Of a DNA stretch of 64,000 nt, positions 57,629 to 64,000 are shown piece after piece. Under the pieces are notes generated by a model. That model was not told where the DNA came from. It saw nothing but the letters and a program-made list of their open reading frames with translations, and ran no database searches. How positions within the stretch are numbered: the stretch's first letter is position 1; the number at the start of each line of letters is the position of its first letter. Origin of the DNA: Heliorestis acidaminivorans (lineage in GTDB: Bacteria > Bacillota > Desulfitobacteriia > Heliobacteriales > Heliobacteriaceae); NCBI RefSeq assembly GCF_008933955.1, contig NZ_WBXO01000008.1, positions 1 through 64,000 on the forward strand. The letters are read 5' to 3'. A program made the position numbers and the translations under genes.

Positions 57629-59359
57629 ATGCTGGCAATGTTGAAGTATATAAAACCCTATAGTCGTTCAGTTGTACTCATTGTCATCCTAACATTGATC
57701 AGTACGTTACTAGAACTATTACTACCTACGTTAATGGCCAATGTAGTCGATATAGGGATTGTGAATGCAGATATTCCTTATATCGTGAATACTGGTGGGA
57801 TAATGGTTGGTATTTCGCTCCTTGCCGTTGTCTTTACCATTGCCGTTATTTATTTATCTGCAAAGGTGTCTCTCGGATTTGGGAAAATGGTTAGACGGGA
57901 TCTGTTTGTCCATGTCGAAAATTTTTCACTAGAGAGTTTTAACAAGATTGGTCCGGCCTCGTTAATTACGAGAACGACGAATGACATTAAGCAAATACAA
58001 GACGTTTTAAATATGACGCTCAGAGTTATGACAAGAGCACCCTTAATGCTTGTCGGAGGCATTATTTTAGCTGTCACAAGAGAGGCCACTCTTTCCCTTA
58101 TCTTCTTTGTTACCTTGCCGCTTTTGGTTCTTGGTATTTTTCTCATTGCTCGTAATGCTATTCCCCTCTTTACAACTTTACAGCAAAGGACAGACAGATT
58201 GAACTTAGTCATCAGAGAAAGCTTAACGGGTGTCCGAGTCATACGTGCTTTTAACAGGGTTGAGGCTGAAAAGAAGCGGTTCGATGACGCTAATGAGGCT
58301 TTTAGAGACACAGGTATTAAAGTAAATAAAATTCTTTCTGCCCTTTTCCCCTTCATGATGATCATCATGAACTTTACTAATGTAGCGATCATATGGTTTG
58401 GTGCCCTTAGGATTGATCAAGGCGCTATGCAAGTAGGAAATATGATGGCTTTTTTACAATATGCCATGATGATTCTTATATCTTTAATTATGCTGTCGTT
58501 GACCTTTGTAATGATTCCTCGAGCACAAGCTTCAGCTAAGCGTGTTAATGAAGTACTACAGCTTCAAGCGATGATTACAGATCCTGACGTAGAGGTAAAG
58601 GATAGAGGAAAAAAAGGATTAGTTGAATTTAGGGATGTTACTTTCCGCTATAGTGGGGCAGAAAAACCTGCTGTCAAAAACATCTCCTTTCTTTGTAAAC
58701 CAGGAGAGACAACTGCTATTGTCGGTGGCACTGGGGCAGGTAAATCAACCTTAATTCAACTAATCCTTCGATTCTATGACCCTGAATCAGGGGTTGTTCT
58801 TGTAAACGGTGTTGATACGAAGCAGTTAACGCAAAAGAGTTTGCGACAAAAAATCGGCTATGTGCCACAGAAAGCAGACTTATTTAACGGAACTATTGCT
58901 GAAAATATTCGCTTCGGGAAGCCAGAGGCAACAGATGAGGAAGTACTCGAAGTACTACAGATTGCCCAAGCTATTGACTTTGTTAATGAAAAAGAAGAGG
59001 GCATCAATTCGTTACTACAACAATCCGGCACGAACTTGTCTGGTGGCCAAAAACAGCGACTGTCCATTGCTCGTGCTCTTCTTCGTAAGCCTGAGATCTA
59101 TATTTTTGATGACAGTTTTTCTGCACTAGATTACCAAACTGATGCAAAGCTAAGAAAAGCATTAAAAGAGTATATTCAAGATGGGACAATGATTTATGTG
59201 GGGCAACGAATCAGTACGGTGCAAGATGCCGACCAAATCATTGTGTTAGATCAGGGTAAAATAGCTGGAATCGGTACACATGAAGAGCTAGTAAGAGAAA
59301 ATACTGTCTATCAAGAAATCGTAGAATCGCAACTTTTCGAAGAAGGGGGGAGAAGATGA
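57629..59359 (+). CDS. ABC exporter, subunit 1 (degenerate catalytic site)
   Basis: A 576-aa half-transporter (ATG 57629 after AAAAGAGGATT; a longer reading from 57497 adds 44 residues before the first membrane helix and is unlikely). Six membrane segments, then a nucleotide-binding domain: Walker A GGTGAGKST near 368, signature LSGGQKQR near 470, Walker B IYIFDDSFSALD. The catalytic glutamate after Walker B is aspartate, which is typical of the degenerate-site subunit in heterodimeric exporters such as BmrC or LmrC. It overlaps the second subunit gene by four bases. Confidence 0.92.
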   Translation: MLAMLKYIKPYSRSVVLIVILTLISTLLELLLPTLMANVVDIGIVNADIPYIVNTGGIMVGISLLAVVFTIAVIYLSAKVSLGFGKMVRRDLFVHVENFSLESFNKIGPASLITRTTNDIKQIQDVLNMTLRVMTRAPLMLVGGIILAVTREATLSLIFFVTLPLLVLGIFLIARNAIPLFTTLQQRTDRLNLVIRESLTGVRVIRAFNRVEAEKKRFDDANEAFRDTGIKVNKILSALFPFMMIIMNFTNVAIIWFGALRIDQGAMQVGNMMAFLQYAMMILISLIMLSLTFVMIPRAQASAKRVNEVLQLQAMITDPDVEVKDRGKKGLVEFRDVTFRYSGAEKPAVKNISFLCKPGETTAIVGGTGAGKSTLIQLILRFYDPESGVVLVNGVDTKQLTQKSLRQKIGYVPQKADLFNGTIAENIRFGKPEATDEEVLEVLQIAQAIDFVNEKEEGINSLLQQSGTNLSGGQKQRLSIARALLRKPEIYIFDDSFSALDYQTDAKLRKALKEYIQDGTMIYVGQRISTVQDADQIIVLDQGKIAGIGTHEELVRENTVYQEIVESQLFEEGGRR

Positions 59360-61146
59360 GTAAGGACGAAAAAGATGACAAATCAACAAGAAAACCAGTC
59401 GAGTTCAAGAAAACTCTTGGACGTTTAGCAAATTACTTAAAACCAGAGCGCAATAAGCTAATTGCGGTAGCCCTCTTTGCCCTCTTATCTACAGTTTTTA
59501 ATGTACTAAGTCCTGTCATTCTAGGGAGTGCCACTACATCTATTTTTGAAAGTGTGACAACAGGTACTGCGATTGACTTTAGCTTTATTGGTCAAGTTGT
59601 GATGACATTAATTGTTCTTTATCTCTTTGCATCATTTTTTGCTTTTATACAGCAATATTTAATGGCAGGCATCTCCCAACGAACAATTGCGAGTTTAAGG
59701 AAAGAAATAAGCGATAAATTAACGCTGGTCCCTTTAAAATACTTTGATCAACATTCTCATGGCGATCTTTTAAGTCGCGCTGTCAACGACATCGATAACA
59801 TTAACAATTCCTTACAGCAGGGATTGTCACAAATAATTACTTCCGTTGTTACTGTAGTTGGTATTATTGTGATGATGTTGTTGATTAGTCCCTTATTAAC
59901 GCTCGTTATCGTGATTACGATTCCACTAAGTTTATTAGCTGTACGCATCGTAGCTTCTTATTCACAAGAATATTTTAGAAATCAACAAATGGAGTTAGGT
60001 AAGTTAAACGGCCATATCGAAGAAATGTATGGTGGTCATCAGATAGTTAAAGCCTTTGGTTATGAGGAAAGAGCAATAGAGCGGTTTGATGAAATGAACG
60101 AGCGTCTTTATACAGCAGGTTGGCGTGCTCAGTTTATCTCTGGAATTATGATGCCCTTGATCACCTTTATAGGGAATTTGGGGTTTGTCTTTGTCAGTAT
60201 TGTAGGTGGCCTTCTTGTGATTAATGGAAGCATTTTAATAGGAAATGTACAAGCTTTTATTCAATATACCCAACAAATCTCTCAGCCCATGAGCCAAGTG
60301 GCAAGCATTGCCAATATGATTCAAAATGCTTTAGCTTCTGCAGAACGAATCTTTGCCTTGTTAGATGAAGAAGAAGAGAGTAAGGAAGAAGGCATCTCTG
60401 TTGATGTTGATGCCCTTAAAGCTGATGTATCCTTTGAGCATGTAGGATTTGGTTATGAGCAGAATGCCTTGCTAATCAATGATTTGAATGTAAATATTAA
60501 AGAAGGTCAAATGGTTGCCATTGTAGGTCCTACAGGGGCAGGAAAAACAACGCTTATCAATTTACTGATGCGTTTTTATGAAATTAACCGAGGAAAGTTA
60601 GCCATTGGTGGAATGAACTCCACCGATTTATCACGAGAACAGTTACGCCATATCTTTGCCATGGTTCTGCAGGATACGTGGCTTTTTAGCGGTACTATTA
60701 AAGAGAATATTGGTTTTGGGAAGAAAAATGCAACGGATGAAGAAATCCGAGCGGCCGCACGGGCGGCCTATGCAGACGATTTTATTCGTGCCTTACCAGA
60801 TGGCTATGAGACAGTTCTCCAACAAGACGGAGCAAATATTTCGCAAGGTCAAAAACAGTTGTTAACGATTGCTCGAGCGATCATTTCTGATCCAAAAATC
60901 TTAATATTAGATGAAGCAACGAGTAGTGTTGATACAAGAACAGAGCTTCAGATACAAAAGGCGATGAAGCAAATGATGAAAAATCGAACAAGCTTTGTCA
61001 TTGCCCATCGCCTTTCTACCATTAAAGATGCCGATGTTATATTAGTTATGGATAAAGGAAATATTATCGAAAAGGGAACTCATCATCAGCTCCTTGAACA
61101 AAAAGGCTTTTATGCTGATTTGTATGAGAGTCGGTTTGCACAGTAG
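59356..61146 (+). CDS. ABC exporter, subunit 2 (canonical catalytic site)
   Basis: A 596-aa half-transporter. Six membrane segments (first near 38-58), then the ATPase: Walker A GPTGAGKTT near 393, signature SQGQKQ (a degenerate LSGGQ) near 496, Walker B LILDEATSSVD with the catalytic glutamate, and H-loop IAHRLST. It pairs with the upstream subunit: one canonical and one degenerate ATP site, as in BmrCD/LmrCD multidrug exporters. Translationally coupled (ATGA overlap). Substrate cannot be predicted. Confidence 0.93.
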   Translation: MSKDEKDDKSTRKPVEFKKTLGRLANYLKPERNKLIAVALFALLSTVFNVLSPVILGSATTSIFESVTTGTAIDFSFIGQVVMTLIVLYLFASFFAFIQQYLMAGISQRTIASLRKEISDKLTLVPLKYFDQHSHGDLLSRAVNDIDNINNSLQQGLSQIITSVVTVVGIIVMMLLISPLLTLVIVITIPLSLLAVRIVASYSQEYFRNQQMELGKLNGHIEEMYGGHQIVKAFGYEERAIERFDEMNERLYTAGWRAQFISGIMMPLITFIGNLGFVFVSIVGGLLVINGSILIGNVQAFIQYTQQISQPMSQVASIANMIQNALASAERIFALLDEEEESKEEGISVDVDALKADVSFEHVGFGYEQNALLINDLNVNIKEGQMVAIVGPTGAGKTTLINLLMRFYEINRGKLAIGGMNSTDLSREQLRHIFAMVLQDTWLFSGTIKENIGFGKKNATDEEIRAAARAAYADDFIRALPDGYETVLQQDGANISQGQKQLLTIARAIISDPKILILDEATSSVDTRTELQIQKAMKQMMKNRTSFVIAHRLSTIKDADVILVMDKGNIIEKGTHHQLLEQKGFYADLYESRFAQ

Positions 61147-61180
61147 GGTATGTTTTTTGACTTTTTAGCTTTCAGAGAAG

Positions 61181-62491
61181 TTACATCGTAACTTTCTCCT
61201 TGCCTCCTCCTGCTTTGAGGATGCGGGAAAGGAGTGCGCAAGCCTCTGCACGGGTGAGTGCCTTCTGGGGCTCAAAGCCTTGATTTGTGCCTTGCATAAA
61301 TCCGTATTCTACGGCAATAGCTACTTGTTCTCTTAAGGCCGGCGAGATTTGTCCCCGATCGGAAAATTGATTCAACAAGTTAACGTTGGCACGGGCATTG
61401 GCTAAGCCTTGAGCCTTAACAATGGCTACAGCCACATCCTCCCGCACGGCGACGCTGTTTGGTTCAAAAGTAAGTGCACCTGTTCTGGTATCGCGGTAAC
61501 CTGTTAGATAAGCACGAGCTGACTCTACCGTTCTAAAAGCCCAGTGACTAGTAGGCACGTCTGTAAAGGTTGCCCTAGCCGGTGTCGTTGTCTCCAGCTC
61601 TAAGGTACGCACCATGATGGAAGCAAACTCGGCACGAGTGACTGTGTTGTTGGGGCGGAAAGTTCCGTCGGGGTATCCGCTTAAGATACCTAGCTCTACC
61701 ATCTCCATAATTGTGTCATAAGCCCAGTGGCTTCTATTTAGGTCAGAAAAGTGGTTTGTACTTGGTGCTGGAGTGACAGGAGGCGCTGGTGCTGGACTTA
61801 CTGGTGCAGGTGTCGTTACTGGTGGTGTTGTAGGTGCAGGCGTAGCGCTGGCTATTTTTTGCCATTCATAGCTATAACGAACGCCCACAGACCCAGGAGA
61901 TCCAAGGTTCACATTAAAATACAGAGCCTGTCTGTCCCCTACTTTTTGTGCTTTATCTCGGAATTGCAAGGATACATCGACGGCTACTGACTTTTGTGAC
62001 GCTGAATCAAGTGGTGGACTTGAAGAAGTTCCAAAGCCCATGTTTTTCACGGGAGTACCGTCAGGATAAGTACCTTCGGCATGGGTACGAGGACCATAGT
62101 GTATGCCTAAACCGTCTTGTGCCATATAAAAATTGGCTCTAAAGGCGGCGGCCCATCCACCGGCTGAGTTGCTGATAACATTTTGATTAATCTTTATAGT
62201 TACCTTTTCTAGTGCCTTGATCCTGCTTGGTGGATTCGTCCAAGTATATATGGCATGCATGTTCATCGGTGGATCCCGATCGAGCCGTCCCCCTCTTGTA
62301 CTTTTCACTTCGATAGTACCATTTTTTACAGTAGCGGAGTAAATTGCACTTTCACCAGCTGTAAAGTTGGCAGGGAAAATATGAGTGTCTACCAAGACCC
62401 AGGCATGTTCCTCGTTGGCCGCGGTAGCGGCAGTGGCCATGCCAAAAAACATTAACATGGCCAAGAGTAGCGATAGTACTTTTCTTCTCAT
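61181..62491 (-). CDS. S-layer-homology (SLH) surface protein
   Basis: A 436-aa exported protein (ATG 62491, eight bases after AAAGGA; 62500 is too close to the site). Signal peptide about 1-27 (LSLLLAMLMFFGMATAATA). Residues 30-215 are an unrecognised beta-rich domain, then a proline/threonine/alanine linker (PAPTTPPVTTPAPVSPAPAP), then two clear SLH repeats and a partial third: FSDLNRSHWAYDTIMEMVEL GILSGYPDG-type and FTDVPTSHWAFRTVESARAY, ending EPQKALTRAEACALLSRIL. SLH domains bind pyruvylated wall polymers and fix the protein to the cell surface. Confidence 0.9.
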   Translation of the reverse strand: MRRKVLSLLLAMLMFFGMATAATAANEEHAWVLVDTHIFPANFTAGESAIYSATVKNGTIEVKSTRGGRLDRDPPMNMHAIYTWTNPPSRIKALEKVTIKINQNVISNSAGGWAAAFRANFYMAQDGLGIHYGPRTHAEGTYPDGTPVKNMGFGTSSSPPLDSASQKSVAVDVSLQFRDKAQKVGDRQALYFNVNLGSPGSVGVRYSYEWQKIASATPAPTTPPVTTPAPVSPAPAPPVTPAPSTNHFSDLNRSHWAYDTIMEMVELGILSGYPDGTFRPNNTVTRAEFASIMVRTLELETTTPARATFTDVPTSHWAFRTVESARAYLTGYRDTRTGALTFEPNSVAVREDVAVAIVKAQGLANARANVNLLNQFSDRGQISPALREQVAIAVEYGFMQGTNQGFEPQKALTRAEACALLSRILKAGGGKEKVTM

Positions 62492-62617
62492 CCTATCCAT
62501 CCTTTCTAAAAAAACTTTGTGTTTTTTTTAGATTACCTTTCTTTCTATGCTCTAAAAACACACAAAAGGGGTAGTCTTGCTTCCAAAAAGCCCTACCTAA
62601 AAGGGGTAGGTGGCAAA

Positions 62618-62661
62618 AAAAAAGAGATAGCCTGCCCTTGTGAGGTGCTATCTCTTATCTC
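62618..62661 (-). terminator. Terminator after the LuxR-type gene
   Basis: On the minus strand AAGAGATAGC / GCTATCTCTT with a 15-base loop followed by a run of nine T. It closes the LuxR-type gene. Confidence 0.85.
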
Positions 62662-62678
62662 TTATCTCTTATCTCTAT
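62648..62678. repeat. Short tandem repeat ATCTCTT
   Basis: Four near-perfect copies of the 7-base unit ATCTCTT partly overlapping the terminator arm after the LuxR-type gene. Confidence 0.7.
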
Positions 62679-62690
62679 TTCTATGCTTAC

Positions 62691-64000
62691 TCAGAGTTTT
62701 TCTTTTTCTTCCTTGGCAAAGAGTTTTATGAGCTCCATTTTGCTGTTGATCTGTAACTTTTGATAAATGTTTTTGGCATGGTACTTGATTGTATTGTCAC
62801 TGATATTTAAGCTTTTGGAAATGGCTTTGTAGGTGTAACCACGAAGTAGAAGTTGCACCACTTCTGATTCTCTCTCTGTTAGTTGCTTTTTTTCTTTTAA
62901 TTCTAACAGTGCTTCGTCTTGCTTCTTCTCTTCTTGATGAGAAACAGTCATAAGAAAAGCATGGCTTTTTAGAATCCGCGCCATTTGGTTGTTCAAGATC
63001 GGTAGTATTATAATAACTGTTAATACGATAACTAAGGCAATGATGGATGCTTCAAAAGTTGCACCATCAATGATTAGGTTACCAACCAAGCCACCTAGGA
63101 GAATGCCTAGGACATTCATGGACAAGCCAATTCCCCAAACTTGTACGGGATTTTCATAGTACTCTAAAAGGCTTCCCAAGATACTCCACCAAAACAAGTC
63201 GAAGACGCCAAAAGCGCCTAGCATCAACGTATTGATCAGCAGGTAACTACTTATGGAACTGTCTAGCAACATAAACAATAGGTAGGAAATCCCGATCATA
63301 GCCAAAGCCACATATAGTATGTAGGCTAAGTTCCTTTTGGTTGCTACCTTTCTAAGGATGAGTAAAGCTACAATATAAGGCAAAGCCCAGTAATAGCTAG
63401 TCAGGACAGGAAAGTGAGAAAAAGCCGGAGTAACAACTTGATACATCAGTCCCGAGTTGATGGTAATAATCAGAATAAAGAGGCTTAGCAAGAGCAGAGG
63501 TAGAACAGTAGCGGCCTTCTTAGGATGCACTTCTACCTTCTTGTCGGTCTTCTCCCCTTCTATTGCTTTTTCATCTCTCTTTTCTATCGAAGAGTCTTCC
63601 AACCTGAAGCTTAAAAACAGGGCGCCCAGAAGCCCCGTAATCGCTACAGCAAGAGCTAGCATAGGCGATGCGTTTACGGCTAGCACATTGATCAGTATCA
63701 TGATCAGATTGGAACAGATGATTACGTCGGCCGCTATTCTAAGGCGTTCTCTTGGTGAGGCATAGATTTTAAAGAAGTAGCCCCAAGAGGCTACAAAAAG
63801 CCCTGCAAAAAAAGAACTTATCGTCAGTGCGATGTACCAGAAGTTGGAAAAGGGCAAGAAAAAAACAAGACTTCCTACTATGCAACAGAGGGTAGCTGTT
63901 ATCATGGTCCTTTTCGCAACGATTTGCTTCTTAATGAAAAAGCCACTAATTAACAAGCCCAAAAAGTGCGCTAAGATAGCCACCATATTATGATTTGTTC
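62691..64000 (-). CDS. LuxR-type regulator with multispanning membrane domain (5' end outside window)
   Basis: At least 435 codons; the frame stays open past ATG 63986 to the window edge, so the N-terminus is probably cut. About ten to eleven hydrophobic segments fill residues 1-330 in MFS-like spacing (e.g. SLVFFLPFSNFWYIALTISS FF-type helices), then a charged linker and a C-terminal LuxR helix-turn-helix: LTERESEVVQLLLRGYTYKA, ISKSLNISDNTIKYHAKNIY. This fused MFS-LuxR architecture is known in clostridia and actinobacteria as a putative membrane one-component regulator. Ligand unknown. It ends at the terminator before the SLH gene, which it might regulate. Confidence 0.85.
   Translation of the reverse strand, partial: TNHNMVAILAHFLGLLISGFFIKKQIVAKRTMITATLCCIVGSLVFFLPFSNFWYIALTISSFFAGLFVASWGYFFKIYASPRERLRIAADVIICSNLIMILINVLAVNASPMLALAVAITGLLGALFLSFRLEDSSIEKRDEKAIEGEKTDKKVEVHPKKAATVLPLLLLSLFILIITINSGLMYQVVTPAFSHFPVLTSYYWALPYIVALLILRKVATKRNLAYILYVALAMIGISYLLFMLLDSSISSYLLINTLMLGAFGVFDLFWWSILGSLLEYYENPVQVWGIGLSMNVLGILLGGLVGNLIIDGATFEASIIALVIVLTVIIILPILNNQMARILKSHAFLMTVSHQEEKKQDEALLELKEKKQLTERESEVVQLLLRGYTYKAISKSLNISDNTIKYHAKNIYQKLQINSKMELIKLFAKEEKEKL

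Noticed and set aside
1-64000. CRISPR array, tRNA, rRNA or insertion sequence
   Set aside because: No regularly spaced direct repeats, no tRNA/rRNA-like sequence and no transposase ORF were seen; the only short tandem repeat is ATCTCTT at 62648-62678.

Overview
The window is about 40% GC DNA from a Gram-positive-type (Bacillota, probably clostridial) bacterium. The reasons are strong AGGAGG-type ribosome sites, sigma-A promoters, rho-independent terminators, an SLH-domain surface protein, a LuxR/MFS-type regulator, a heterodimeric ABC exporter and an oxygen-sensitive pyruvate formate-lyase pair. A member of the Heliobacteriaceae or a relative is my guess from overall impression only. I see no tRNA, rRNA, CRISPR array or insertion sequence.

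Layout. (1) 1-3.9 kb is a small accessory island of toxin-antitoxin type pairs (MntA/HepT, a decayed HEPN/nucleotidyltransferase pair, a GNAT acetyltransferase with a small partner, HicB/HicA). The pairs are separated by repeated copies of the leader and 5' end of a YyaL-type (DUF255) gene, whose complete copy (3718-5802) closes the island. An orphan structured-RNA-like unit with its own promoter and terminators also lies here. (2) 6-14 kb is housekeeping: an aminotransferase (apparent AUU start), a DUF421 membrane protein, a tandem universal stress protein, and pflB-pflA behind what reads as a ZTP (pfl-motif) riboswitch with terminator. A small membrane exporter and three tiny ORFs follow.

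(3) 14.5-52.5 kb, nearly all on the minus strand, is a complete extracellular contractile injection system (eCIS). In transcription order it holds a large effector-like protein with a likely loading motif, a YbjN-type putative chaperone, a basic protein, sheath, tube, tail-assembly protein plus a GpE'-like ORF, a second tube protein and a very long candidate tape measure. Then come the CIS_tube/Afp7-like protein, hub (gpD), spike (gpV), gp25, two gpJ-type baseplate proteins, gpI and a 598-aa Ig-ended exterior protein. After these sits an unusual envelope/signalling module: a membrane cyclase-like protein that has lost its metal aspartates, a MORN-repeat membrane protein, a TolC-like secreted protein and a coiled-coil stalk-domain protein. 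On the opposite strand within it is a pseudokinase-like single-pass membrane protein. DUF4255, a second small baseplate candidate, a PAAR-like DUF4280 tip and the AAA+ ATPase complete the operon. Two points stand out: a perfectly phased T TTT TTC heptamer at the end of the tail-assembly gene that would fuse it by -1 frameshifting to the GpE'-like ORF, as in phage P2, and the envelope module, which could anchor or trigger the machine at the membrane.

(4) 52.8-64 kb carries an intact membrane-bound class III cyclase divergent from the eCIS operon, an aldo/keto reductase with ferredoxin-type clusters, SelO, a two-gene heterodimeric ABC exporter, an SLH surface protein and a LuxR-type regulator with a multispanning membrane domain that runs off the window edge.
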